A DNA stretch of 64,000 nt from Acidobacteria bacterium UBA2994. Its GTDB lineage: Bacteria > Acidobacteriota > Vicinamibacteria > Vicinamibacterales > UBA8438. This document shows positions 27,294 to 36,054 of the stretch, in pieces. Position numbers and translations under genes: made by a program. The stretch spans positions 1 to 64,000 of the forward strand of contig DEAA01000064.1 of NCBI GenBank assembly GCA_002346545.1, given 5' to 3'. The notes beneath the pieces are model-generated. The model saw only the letters and a program-made list of their open reading frames with translations, searched no databases and was not told where the DNA came from. Within the stretch, counting starts at the first letter, position 1. The number at the start of each line of letters is the position of its first letter.

Positions 27294-28577
27294 TTAAAAG
27301 TACACTCGCAAGGCCGCCTGCACGTAATCATCTTTTCGCAATCCGTAAAGAAACATGTCTGCAGACGAAATACCAGCGAAAGCTCGCATCTGTATGTTGA
27401 GACTCGACCGCTCTCCAAGGCGACGACTGGCATCAACCGAGAAAAGGCTTGCTCCGCTAAGGCGGTCTACTATGGCTCCTGCAAGAAACTGCGTAGCCTG
27501 GACATCATTCAACGACAATCTTGCTCCTACAAAAACGTCGTCCTCGATTGGCGTTAGTGCTTCAAGACCGCGCTCATCGTAAGAATATTCAGCGAGGATG
27601 CCGAGTTCTATACCCGTTGACCGAAGATTTGAGAGGGCATACTCAATGCCCGCGGTCACAGCTGCGAAGCGTGGCCCCTGACCCCAGCGATTTATGGCCT
27701 CCATCTTTAAGAGCCAACCGCTCGCCGTTAATTGAACTTCTAAGCCCGCTTGATCAATGTTTTCGTATGCCGGTACAACAGTCGAGAGTTGAGTGAGATC
27801 TGTGAGGACAGGTTCGTTATCACTGACCAGGGTGAGCGCCGCAATGCGCAGTGGACGATTGCCCACAAAGAACCTCGGCTCACGCGCAGTGCCGTGAAAA
27901 TGAGACACCGCAAGATCGAGCGGACCACGCGTGTGGCTCCAGCGAACTGCCAAATTTAGCTTGCCGCCCTCGACTATTGAGTTTTCACTGTCAAGAGGAA
28001 ACGGGATACTAGGCCGTCTGTCCTGACCAACGTAGTTGCGTTCTCTAAAACCGATCAGAGCGAACGTCTCTAGCAAGCCCCAAGAGTGGCTAGTCGAGAC
28101 ACTGACCATGGGTTGCCCAAGCTTTTCTTCGCCCTCGAAACTCTCGAGCAAGTCGATCTGATTGACAACATCAACAAGGTGCTTGGACTCAGTAACGCCC
28201 CAGAAAATCTTTCGTGCTCCAATACTGATCTCCCAAGAGTCCGAAAAATACTGCCAAGTAAGTTCACGAAAGTCCCAGTGGCTTCGATTGCTATCTTGCT
28301 GGTCCCATCGGAAAAATGGAACGATCGTGATGGCCTGTCGTGCGTTGTCCAGATCACGGTAAAATTCAGACTCGATCGCAATCGAAAGATTGGCAGTCTG
28401 GAGATTGTCTCTTAGTGCCGTTTCAGGGAAAAAGCGTCCCTCCACCGAGACGTGGCCCGTCAAGGGCTGGCCAGTCGACGAAGCGCCCAATAAAAGCCAG
28501 ACCGCACCGGTAGTGAGCGGAAGCGCTATCGCTGCGCGCCAGGAGGGCCACCTTCTGGCCGCACGGCTAACGGACAC
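27294..28577 (-). CDS. Outer-membrane beta-barrel protein of an MMPL/LolA-like transport set (DUF1302-like)
   Basis: A 427-residue secreted protein with a signal peptide (AAIALPLTTGAVWLLLGASS). The mature part is strand-rich and carries WQYFSDSWEISIGARKIFWG, then KLGQPMVSVSTSHSWGLLET and SVDASRRLGERSSLNIQMRAF, and ends in YVQAALRVYF with a C-terminal Phe, all signs of a barrel. The arrangement (KIFWGVTESKHLVDVVNQ) is like DUF1302-type barrels that sit beside RND/MMPL transporters. GTG 28577 overlaps the stop of the upstream LolA-like gene by 11 bases, so the two are coupled. Confidence 0.8.
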   Translation of the reverse strand: MSVSRAARRWPSWRAAIALPLTTGAVWLLLGASSTGQPLTGHVSVEGRFFPETALRDNLQTANLSIAIESEFYRDLDNARQAITIVPFFRWDQQDSNRSHWDFRELTWQYFSDSWEISIGARKIFWGVTESKHLVDVVNQIDLLESFEGEEKLGQPMVSVSTSHSWGLLETFALIGFRERNYVGQDRRPSIPFPLDSENSIVEGGKLNLAVRWSHTRGPLDLAVSHFHGTAREPRFFVGNRPLRIAALTLVSDNEPVLTDLTQLSTVVPAYENIDQAGLEVQLTASGWLLKMEAINRWGQGPRFAAVTAGIEYALSNLRSTGIELGILAEYSYDERGLEALTPIEDDVFVGARLSLNDVQATQFLAGAIVDRLSGASLFSVDASRRLGERSSLNIQMRAFAGISSADMFLYGLRKDDYVQAALRVYF

Positions 28578-29418
28578 GTCTTAAACTACTTTGTTCGAAG
28601 TCGCGATCGGTGAGATCTGCCTGGAAAACATAGTCACTCCAGACGAGGGTAGTGCTCTTTCCTGTTTGGTGATTCTCCATAAGCATCTCGTCAGGACGCC
28701 AGTATTGGTCAAGATGCCGACGGTAAGAGCTATAAACTAACGACTTAAGGAGCGCATCTTTTCGATCGAAAAACTCAATTTTCTCCACACGATATTCTTC
28801 TTGGTCATACCAGACGAGCTGTTTCGTATAGCCTGAGTTCGCATCGATAGGAGTTCGTTCGACGACAAAGGTCGCTCTGTCGTGAAAGACGTCGTCTCGG
28901 ATGTAGCTGTAAGTGAATTTGTCGACCTCTTGGGAGGCGAGGTCTTCATAAGAGAACTCACTCCCCATGAAGGGACCAGATTTATTGTTCGACGAGATTC
29001 GCTTCACCCGTTCTAGCGCAGGAAGAAAGAGCCACTGGTCGTCGGGGCCAGAGCGGTGAGTATGGGTCAGAAATGCCGTGCCGCGGACATCGCGTGGGCG
29101 ATCAAAAATGATCATGAGCTTGTCGCCATCAGCAACAACCTCTAAGAGGCGACTGCGTAAAGAGCGTCGACTTTCCTCGCCCTGACGATTACGAAGAACC
29201 ATTTCGAGCGTCGCAGTTATGCTGCCCCACCCAGCATCTCGTCGTTCTGCTTCTCTGGCGATGTCCTCGCCGTTCTGTTCGCCGAAAGACGATGTTGGAG
29301 TCAGAAGCCCTGTAATGGCCACCACTGAGAGTCCAGCCGCGAGGCGCCTGAGAACTCTTTGAAAAGCAACAAAAGTGAAGCAAGGCATTACAGGCCGTGA
29401 GTTAGTGCCTACAATCAC
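28567..29418 (-). CDS. LolA-like outer-membrane lipoprotein-sorting protein
   Basis: A 283-residue periplasmic protein. GTG at 29418 is chosen because AGGAGG (29425-29430) lies 6 bases upstream. After a signal peptide (LRRLAAGLSVVAITGLLTP), the body has the LolA-like pattern: ATLEMVLRNRQGEESRRSLR, DKLMIIFDRPRDVRGTAFLT, DDQWLFLPALERVKRISSNN and SGPFMGSEFSYEDLASQ. Proteins of this family accompany MMPL/RND transporters and are thought to carry lipid across the periplasm. It lies 37 bases after the MMPL gene and overlaps the barrel gene. Confidence 0.88.
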   Translation of the reverse strand: MIVGTNSRPVMPCFTFVAFQRVLRRLAAGLSVVAITGLLTPTSSFGEQNGEDIAREAERRDAGWGSITATLEMVLRNRQGEESRRSLRSRLLEVVADGDKLMIIFDRPRDVRGTAFLTHTHRSGPDDQWLFLPALERVKRISSNNKSGPFMGSEFSYEDLASQEVDKFTYSYIRDDVFHDRATFVVERTPIDANSGYTKQLVWYDQEEYRVEKIEFFDRKDALLKSLVYSSYRRHLDQYWRPDEMLMENHQTGKSTTLVWSDYVFQADLTDRDFEQSSLRRVR

Positions 29419-29455
29419 AGACAACCTCCTTAGAGTGCCGGCTACTGCTATGTGT

Positions 29456-31786
29456 TTATGCAGAAAAAGTCACAGTCTTGCGGTCAAGAAAAATCAGCAA
29501 AGGCGGTAAGAGTAGTAAATCAGCGAAAAGTGCCAAGACAATGACTAGTGAGGTAAGTTGGGCCATTCCGGCATTGAAGCCGAATGTTGACTGAGCCAGA
29601 ATCAAGAAGCCGGCGACCAAGACGATAGAGGTCACTACGAGGGCAGCACCGACGGTCGAGAAAGCGTAGCGGACAGCGCTCTCAGCATCGAGCTTTTGTT
29701 CGCGACGTGCTCGTAGATACTTGCTGAGGAAGTGAACGGTGTCGTCGACGATAATGCCGAGGCACATGCCTGTCACGATAGACAGGCCAAGATTGATCTC
29801 GCCAACAAGAAAGCCCCACAGTCCGAGAGCCATAAGAGCTGGAAGAAGATTGGGTACAAAGCTAATAACCCCATAGCGAAAACTGCGTAACATAAGCATC
29901 ATCGTAACGCCGATAAGACCAATGGCGACGAGAGTGCCAATCAGCATGCTACGGATGTTTCTGTCAGAGATATACGAGAACATCACGGCCGGTCCAGCGC
30001 CACGGGTAGTCATGGCGGAGGGTGCATTTTGCTCCAACCACGTTTCACCGGCCTCAACAAGAGCAATGAGCTCGCGGGACGTAATATTCTCCAGCGTGAC
30101 TGAGAACCGAGTGGCCGACTTGTCGATGTTTATTTGATTATTCAGGTCCAGGCCATAAGGTAGAGACATTTCATACACTAAGAGGTACTGTGCTGCCAAA
30201 GTGCGTTCTGTTGGCAGTCTGTACTGCTCAGGGTCGTCGCCATTCATGTTCTTATTTAAGCGGCGAAATATATCGCTAATGCTCGCGACGTGAGCGACTC
30301 CAGATTGTTGGCGATACCAGTTGGCAAAACGATCTACCGTATCGAGGTAGTCGGGTTCATTGATACCGCCGCTGTTGCCAGAGGAAAGAGAAAAGTCAAT
30401 CTGGTAAAGGCCACTCAGCCGTTCGGCAGCAAAATCTGAGTCCTGCCGAAACGTCGTGCTTGTGTCGAAATAGTTCACGAACTGATCGTTAAGCGTATTG
30501 AGTGGAACCATCGACATGAGGACGAGGGCCACCGCACTGGTGCCCCATAGAAGGGGTCGACGGTGGTCGATCACAAGGTCAGCAAGGCGGTCCATCAGTG
30601 AGGTCGCGTTCGAGGATGCGACACGCACCTTGACCGGAAGCGTTGCGATTAACGCTGGTAAAAATGTCATCGAAAGAAGCCACGCCAGGGCGACACCGGC
30701 AGCGCTGATATTGCCAAGGTCGTTCAGTGGTGGCACTTCGCTGAAGTTCATACTCAGAAGGCCGACGATCGTAGTGAGACTCGTCAGGAAAACAGGCTGC
30801 GCGTTGATGCGTAAGCTTTCTACGATGGCATCAGATTTACCGCGTCCGTGCCGCATCTCCTTAAGCATGGTGACCAAGATGTGGATGCTGTCGGCCACCG
30901 CCAAGGTCATGATCATGGTGATCGATGCGGTGGAAGGTGGCGTCAAGGACAGACCGGTCCACCCAGCAAGGCCGAGTGCTCCAAGAGCGGACATAAGTAC
31001 CAGCATCAATGTAGATGCTGTTGCGGCAAGTGAGCGGAGAAGAACAACAAGAGTCAGGACGATCACGAAGCCCATAAGTGGGATCAGCGTTGCCATGTCG
31101 CGCATCGCAGATTCTTGGAATGCGTTGTTCAACATGGCCATGCCGGTCAGACGCACACGATAGCCGGCGTGAGTGCGCTCGATGTCCGCCGCTATTTGTC
31201 TCGCGTGAGTGGCCGCTCGTGCGGTCTCATCGGTTGCAAGGCGTGGTAGTTGGAGGGTGACGCTAAGGCCAAGGACATCAGTTGTCGGCGGTACCAGCCG
31301 ATCGCGGAGCATGGGCTCGTTGAGAGCGATGTTTCGGATGGTCACGAGTTCTGCAGGAGTCTTGTTTGCAGAATCAATAACGAGAGGTTCGACAATTAGG
31401 TCATCGCCTTCAGCCCAGCTGTGCTGAAAAGTGGCTAAGGAATCAACGCGGATTGCGAATGGAATGCGCCATGCCTCTTCAGTGATGTTTTCAACGACAG
31501 TGAGTGTCTCGGTCGTGAATGCATCGTCGTGGTGGCTTGGTGGTTCAATAATGAAGAAAATATTGTCGTTTTTTGTGTAGATGTTTTCGACTTCATCAAA
31601 AGCTAAGAGCTGGGGGTTATCTGGCCCAAAAAAGACCCGATACTCGTCGATAAAGGTGAGGTGTCTCACCCCCGTCGCGGCTGCAATGACGAAGGCGAGT
31701 GAGACCGGTAGTACCAGCCAACGCCAGCGGACGACGCTTTTCGCATAGCGCTCAGCGGGAGATAGCGTGACAAGGTGTTCGGACAT
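29456..31786 (-). CDS. MMPL/RND-superfamily transporter
   Basis: A 776-residue inner-membrane protein with 12 predicted spans in two repeats, each opened by a single span and a large periplasmic loop. The first span is WLVLPVSLAFVIAAATG; the first repeat ends with the sterol-sensing-like core (MIMTLAVADSIHILVTMLKE), the second with GLSIVTGMCLGIIVDDTVHF. The acidic residues in the membrane (AVADSIH, VDDTVHF) are the family's proton-relay positions. Relatives export lipids or hopanoids. It heads the transport set that continues with the LolA-like protein, the barrel and the patatin. Its upstream region (31787-32019, 233 bases) shows no clear promoter. Confidence 0.92.
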   Translation of the reverse strand: MSEHLVTLSPAERYAKSVVRWRWLVLPVSLAFVIAAATGVRHLTFIDEYRVFFGPDNPQLLAFDEVENIYTKNDNIFFIIEPPSHHDDAFTTETLTVVENITEEAWRIPFAIRVDSLATFQHSWAEGDDLIVEPLVIDSANKTPAELVTIRNIALNEPMLRDRLVPPTTDVLGLSVTLQLPRLATDETARAATHARQIAADIERTHAGYRVRLTGMAMLNNAFQESAMRDMATLIPLMGFVIVLTLVVLLRSLAATASTLMLVLMSALGALGLAGWTGLSLTPPSTASITMIMTLAVADSIHILVTMLKEMRHGRGKSDAIVESLRINAQPVFLTSLTTIVGLLSMNFSEVPPLNDLGNISAAGVALAWLLSMTFLPALIATLPVKVRVASSNATSLMDRLADLVIDHRRPLLWGTSAVALVLMSMVPLNTLNDQFVNYFDTSTTFRQDSDFAAERLSGLYQIDFSLSSGNSGGINEPDYLDTVDRFANWYRQQSGVAHVASISDIFRRLNKNMNGDDPEQYRLPTERTLAAQYLLVYEMSLPYGLDLNNQINIDKSATRFSVTLENITSRELIALVEAGETWLEQNAPSAMTTRGAGPAVMFSYISDRNIRSMLIGTLVAIGLIGVTMMLMLRSFRYGVISFVPNLLPALMALGLWGFLVGEINLGLSIVTGMCLGIIVDDTVHFLSKYLRARREQKLDAESAVRYAFSTVGAALVVTSIVLVAGFLILAQSTFGFNAGMAQLTSLVIVLALFADLLLLPPLLIFLDRKTVTFSA

Positions 31787-32019
31787 CTGTCTGAGGTTTC
31801 AGCTGGCTCGTGATTCCAACCTGGATGGGAAGTTCGCGAAGGGTACCCCCGAGGCCACAACCAGTCTCTGGCGGTGTCGGTGGCTGAATCGGGCGGGAGT
31901 GAGTGTACCGATTCGTGTGGTTACCATGTCGAGATTGAAGTGACTCAGCACTTGTATGCCGTGAGGATGATATTTACGAACGCCGTCTGGGGAACGTTCA
32001 GTTTCAGGCACTTGAGTTG

Positions 32020-32661
32020 ATGTTGATGACATTTAGACCAATATCTAGAGCAGTGTTTCTGTTGGGTGCTGCCATGATGACCATGTTGGGCGACCCAGCC
32101 GAGGCCCAGACCTTTGAGAATAACGTGGATTCAGCGTTACTGCCGGGTGAAGTTTCGGTGGAGTATCGGGTGCTCGCGACCTCGCGCACCTCGACCATGG
32201 AGAACGAGCTGAACGAGGTGGCGGCCGAGGGGTTCAGGCTCCAGGGCGTGATGGGGGGCGACACTGCGTTTGGGGGCTCCCAAGTCGTATCGGTGGTTAT
32301 GCGCGGCGCCGACGCCGAGGGTGGCCGCTACTCCTACCGAGTGCTCGCGACGAACCAGACCTCCAGCATGCAGGAGGAGATGCAGGAGGTTGGACGCGAC
32401 GGCTACTTGTATCGAGGACAGACCGTCTATTCGTCGCTTTTTGGCAGAGATGAAGTCGTTGTGATCATGGAACGGGACGAGGCCGCTCCGCCAAGGCATT
32501 ACGACTATCAGTTGCTGGCGACGTCTCGCATCTCGACCCTTGAGACGGAGCTCAACGAGGTTGGGCAGGACGGGTTCCGATTGGTTGGCATCACCGTCGC
32601 CGTGACGGTCTTCGGGGGCGACGAAGTGGTGGTGCTCACTGAGCGTGTGGCTGACCGCTAG
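32020..32661 (+). CDS. Secreted protein with three DUF4177-like repeats
   Basis: A 213-residue protein with a signal peptide (AVFLLGAAMMTMLGDPAEAQ). The mature part has three repeats of about 55 residues: YRVLATSRTSTMENELNEVA, YRVLATNQTSSMQEEMQEVG and YQLLATSRISTLETELNEVG, each followed by a GFRL- or GYLY-type turn and a VVVxxER strand. This is the DUF4177 arrangement (strand, helix, strand) repeated. A start at ATG 32020 or 32026 fits; no Shine-Dalgarno is clear. Function unknown. It is convergent with the next gene, overlapping by 4 bases. Confidence 0.78.
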   Translation: MLMTFRPISRAVFLLGAAMMTMLGDPAEAQTFENNVDSALLPGEVSVEYRVLATSRTSTMENELNEVAAEGFRLQGVMGGDTAFGGSQVVSVVMRGADAEGGRYSYRVLATNQTSSMQEEMQEVGRDGYLYRGQTVYSSLFGRDEVVVIMERDEAAPPRHYDYQLLATSRISTLETELNEVGQDGFRLVGITVAVTVFGGDEVVVLTERVADR

Positions 32662-33839
32662 CGGGATAGATTCTCATACCACTTCAGGTTCGACGTACGG
32701 CCGCCGATGCAGACGATGTCCATCTGATAGTCGCGATTCATATCGACGGCCAGGCAGCCTGAGGGCGCCATGCCTTGATCGTCGACCACTTGGCGGGTCC
32801 AGCGGGTGTCGTCATCCTCGGCGCTCCAGAGATACAGGGTCTGGCCATCCCCGCGATCGCCGGCCACGATCTCGTCCCGGCCGTCGCCGTCGAAGTCGGC
32901 CGTCACGATGGTGTGACCGCCGTTGATGGTGCCAATCACCTGGCGCGACCAGGCCCCCTCGTCCTCTCGGTAGACTACGACCTGATCGCCGTGCCACGGC
33001 TCGATGGTGGCGACGTAGGTCTGGTCTCCGAGGCGTCCCGTCTCCACCTCGCTGGCGCCGCTGGCGGGCCACTCGGCGGGGGCGCCTTCCGTGATCCGCG
33101 TGCGTACCCAGTCACCGTCGATGAACTGATGCACATGGACCCCGAGGAAGCTGGCGCTGAACACGGCATCCCTGTCGGGGTCTTGCCACGGTTTGACCAG
33201 CAGTCCATGCACTACCCCTCCGTCTACGCCCGTGACCACGTGACGCGACCAGTCCTCCGGGTTGTACCAGTAGATCGGCGTGTCATCTCGGTAGTCTGGC
33301 GAGGTAGCGGCCAAGCCGGCGAGCGGCGAGTTGATCAGCACTTTCCGGCCGCTTCCGTCGATGTCGGCCCAGCGCAGGCGATGAGCGGTCGGTGCGCGGT
33401 CAATCTCGCGCATAGTCCAGCGGGCACGCGGGTCGCCGTCATGGGTCAGCAGTGACACGACCCCCAAGCTGTCGGCGTGCGTTGTCCCGAACTCGTGGGC
33501 GAGTACGAGCTCCGGAATGCCGTCGCCATCCAGATCGTGGGGCGCCAGATTGATCGATCGATTGAGTCCGTCGGCGATGAGATGGCGCTCCCACCCTGGG
33601 TTTTCGTACCAGGCCAGCTGGTCGAGGCCCACTGACAGCGCGATGACGTCGAGGCGACCATCCGCGTTCATGTCCACCACGATCGGTTGGTAACCGCCCC
33701 GCTCGAGTGTCGCGATGGTGTGGGTGCGGAAGCGCACGTCGTCGTTGGCTGTCTGTGCCGTAGCCTCAGGGGTGACGACGTGGGTGCCGACCAGGACGAT
33801 GGCGGTGAACGCCTGGCCGATCCGGTTGAGGGTGACCAT
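32658..33839 (-). CDS. Secreted FG-GAP/VCBS-repeat propeller protein
   Basis: A 393-residue protein. ATG at 33839 is preceded by AGGAG 6 bases upstream. A signal peptide (AFTAIVLVGTHVVTPEATAQ) is followed by repeated FG-GAP calcium-binding motifs: DMNADGRLDVIAL, DLDGDGIPELVLA, DFDGDGRDEIVAG and DMNRDYQMDIVC. Each motif holds the DxDxDG calcium loop. This fold is a seven-bladed propeller. Such proteins are usually extracellular binding or structural proteins; the ligand is unknown. Confidence 0.85.
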   Translation of the reverse strand: MVTLNRIGQAFTAIVLVGTHVVTPEATAQTANDDVRFRTHTIATLERGGYQPIVVDMNADGRLDVIALSVGLDQLAWYENPGWERHLIADGLNRSINLAPHDLDGDGIPELVLAHEFGTTHADSLGVVSLLTHDGDPRARWTMREIDRAPTAHRLRWADIDGSGRKVLINSPLAGLAATSPDYRDDTPIYWYNPEDWSRHVVTGVDGGVVHGLLVKPWQDPDRDAVFSASFLGVHVHQFIDGDWVRTRITEGAPAEWPASGASEVETGRLGDQTYVATIEPWHGDQVVVYREDEGAWSRQVIGTINGGHTIVTADFDGDGRDEIVAGDRGDGQTLYLWSAEDDDTRWTRQVVDDQGMAPSGCLAVDMNRDYQMDIVCIGGRTSNLKWYENLSR

Positions 33840-33929
33840 AAGCAACTCCTGGGAACGCTCAGGACGCTACCAGACCCTCCAGGTGTGAGGCAATGTCGCT
33901 TGCTTTGTGCCTGAGGTGAGTCACGCTCC

Positions 33930-33935
33930 TATAAT
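33930..33935 (+). promoter_or_regulatory. Perfect TATAAT -10 box before the DUF4097-like gene
   Basis: TATAAT lies 30 bases before the ATG at 33966. A poor -35 candidate (TTGTGC at 33905-33910) is spaced by 19 bases, so a -35 is not certain. Confidence 0.45.
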
Positions 33936-33965
33936 TCGAGGAATCTGGTCGACAGAGGGGGGTGG

Positions 33966-34841
33966 ATGGTGGCATGCGGACGAACCTTGATGGTCGCGGT
34001 CGGGTGGTGCGGCCTGGCTGCGGTGTCGGCGGCTCAGGAAAAGAGCTTCGAGCAGACCGTCGAATTTGTCGCCGGGAGCCGGCTGGAGCTTCAGAGCGAC
34101 GCGGGGAGTGTCCGGTTGACGGCCTGGGACCAGGAGCGCGTCGAGATTAGCGCTCGTATCGTGGCGCCGCCCGACGCCGCTTCTGCGCAGTCGGCGGTTG
34201 ACGGGACAACGGTGGAGGTTCGCGGCAACCGTCGCTCGCTGCGAATCCGTTCAAACTACTCTGGGGTCTCTCGCTCCGAACGTGGTTGGCGCGCAGGAGT
34301 GCCGCACGTGCATTACGAAATTCGCCTGCCGAGCCAGGTCGACCTCGAACTGAGCCTCGACCGCAGCGATACGACGCTCTCGGGTCTGGAAGGGCAGCTG
34401 ATCTTCGAGCTGGACCGGAGCGACCTCACGGTGGCCGAGCTGTCTGGCACCACCACGATCGTGCTCGACCGGGGCGGCCTCGAGGCGCGCGATCTGTCCG
34501 GTGTCGTCGCGCTGGACGTCGACCGGGGCGACAGGTTGCGGGTGGACGGCGTCGACGGAAGTCTCGACCTTGAGCTCGATCGCACGGATGCGGTCCTGAC
34601 AAGAGTCCGGCTCGATGGGGACTCGGCGGTCGGGATCGATCGCGGCGATTTGCTCCTAGAGCTGATGGCCGACCAACCGCTGTCCCTTGAGGTGCAGGGG
34701 ACTCGCCGGACCAGGGTCCAGGGCGGTGTGCGTCTCCATAGCGGGTCGGGGCTCGGCGAATACAGCGGCGCGATCGGTGGGGGCGGTGTCCGCTTACACA
34801 TCGATGCCGACCGCGGGGTCGTTCGCCTCGATACGAACTGA
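33966..34841 (+). CDS. Secreted DUF4097-like beta-helix protein
   Basis: A 291-residue protein with a signal peptide (VAVGWCGLAAVSAAQ). A run of Gly/Asp-rich repeats gives a beta-helix pattern: ELQSDAGSVRLTAWDQERVE, DLELSLDRSDTTLSG, IFELDRSDLTVAELSG, TTIVLDRGGLEARDLSG and ALDVDRGDRLRVDGVDG. The LDRxD pattern repeats at about 17-20 residue steps. This is the DUF4097 putative-adhesin type. A G-rich Shine-Dalgarno (GAGGGGGG) precedes the ATG. Function unknown; a role in envelope stress or adhesion is only a family association. Confidence 0.75.
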   Translation: MVACGRTLMVAVGWCGLAAVSAAQEKSFEQTVEFVAGSRLELQSDAGSVRLTAWDQERVEISARIVAPPDAASAQSAVDGTTVEVRGNRRSLRIRSNYSGVSRSERGWRAGVPHVHYEIRLPSQVDLELSLDRSDTTLSGLEGQLIFELDRSDLTVAELSGTTTIVLDRGGLEARDLSGVVALDVDRGDRLRVDGVDGSLDLELDRTDAVLTRVRLDGDSAVGIDRGDLLLELMADQPLSLEVQGTRRTRVQGGVRLHSGSGLGEYSGAIGGGGVRLHIDADRGVVRLDTN

Positions 34842-34892
34842 CAACGGACCCTAGGCCTTCGTGGCCCATGTCGCCTTTGAAGTTGCGGAAAT

Positions 34893-35086
34893 CTAACCGC
34901 TGACGAGACGTTCCAGGCTGGCACCCATCCTCTCCTCGGCGGCCATGCTGCGTCGCGTCAAGTTGTTGTTCTTGAGCGACCGAAAGCCCTTGTCGTGCAT
35001 AAACTGGAGCTGATCAACCAGGTCCTGACTGGCGTGGCGCTGGAATATGCCGGCATGGGGGTAGTCGAGTCCGAACGGCGATCCGG
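34893..35086 (-). pseudogene. Fragment of a TIM-barrel sugar-isomerase-like protein
   Basis: A minus-strand frame ending at the TAG (34893-34895) reads SPFGLDYPHAGIFQRHASQD followed by LVDQLQFMHDKGFRSLKNNN and SMAAEERMGASLERL. This matches the N-terminal part of hydroxypyruvate-isomerase-like TIM barrels (APHIGMFxxHAG ... QLxFxADxGFxAxxDN), but no start or C-terminal barrel is present. It is a relic of a gene whose rest is gone. The remaining bases of 34842-35272 hold nothing recognisable. Confidence 0.55.
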
Positions 35087-35272
35087 CACTGGTCTGCCAG
35101 GCAGCCGGGCGGGTGGCCGCCAGTCCGACAACCGGTTGGAGAAACCGTCGTCACTGCGTGTTTGTGGAGCCCCCTGTCCTGCGTCGCGAGTCTATTGTGC
35201 ATCGCAAGGTTGCCGAACGCCCGCTGGGTCACCCTTGACAGCGATTCTCCGAGCCTCGAAACTCCAGGCACC

Positions 35273-36052
35273 ATGAGCGAATCGACCCCCCTGGCGGGAA
35301 AGACCGGTCTCGTGTTCGGCGTCGCGAACAAGCGGAGCATCGCTTGGGCCATTGCGCAGGCCTGGGCCGAGGCCGGCGCGAACCTGATCTTTAACTACCA
35401 GGGCGAGCGGCTCCGGGGCAACCTCGAGCAGCTGACCTCGACGTTCGGCGAGGACGTGCCGATGTATCCCTGCGATGTCAGCAGCGACCAGGAGATCGAC
35501 GCGTTCTTCGAGCGAGTGCGGTCGCACACCGACCGGGTCGACCTGCTGTTGCATGCGGTGGCGTTTGCCCCGAAGGAGGCGCTCGAGGGCGATTTTCTGG
35601 GCACTACCCGCGAAGCGTTCGCCGCCTCTCACGACATCAGCGCCTATTCGTTGGTGGCGTTGTCCCAGCGGGCCGCACCGTTGATGACTGCCGGCGGCAG
35701 CATCATAGCCATGAGCTACTACGGCGCCGAGAAGGTCGTCCCGCACTACAACGTCATGGGGGTCGCGAAAGCGAGTCTTGAGGCGTCGACCCGCTATCTG
35801 GCCCGTGATCTTGGCGAGCGGCAGATCCGGGTGAATTGCATCAGCGCCGGACCGGTGCAGACGCTGGCGGCGCGTGGTATCTCGGGCTTCACCACTATGC
35901 TCAACCACTACAAAGAGCATGCGCCGCTCAAGCGGAGTTGCGACCCGGTCGAGCTGGGCAAGACCGGTGTGTTTCTGGCCAGCGATGGCGCCGCCGCCAT
36001 CACCGGGCAAACCATCTACGTGGACGGCGGCTACCAGATTATGGGGATGTGA
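35273..36052 (+). CDS. fabI: Enoyl-ACP reductase FabI
   Basis: A 259-residue SDR-type enzyme. The N-terminal nucleotide site is GLVFGVANKRSIAWAIAQAW, and the catalytic segment is SYYGAEKVVPHYNVMGVAK, with the Tyr-x6-Lys pair of FabI (YNVMGVAK). The C-terminus is typical: GQTIYVDGGYQIMGM. It reduces trans-2-enoyl-ACP in fatty-acid synthesis, using NADH. The ATG at 35273 is chosen by alignment to the family start. The next gene begins 3 bases after its stop. Confidence 0.96.
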   Translation: MSESTPLAGKTGLVFGVANKRSIAWAIAQAWAEAGANLIFNYQGERLRGNLEQLTSTFGEDVPMYPCDVSSDQEIDAFFERVRSHTDRVDLLLHAVAFAPKEALEGDFLGTTREAFAASHDISAYSLVALSQRAAPLMTAGGSIIAMSYYGAEKVVPHYNVMGVAKASLEASTRYLARDLGERQIRVNCISAGPVQTLAARGISGFTTMLNHYKEHAPLKRSCDPVELGKTGVFLASDGAAAITGQTIYVDGGYQIMGM

Positions 36053-36054
36053 TT

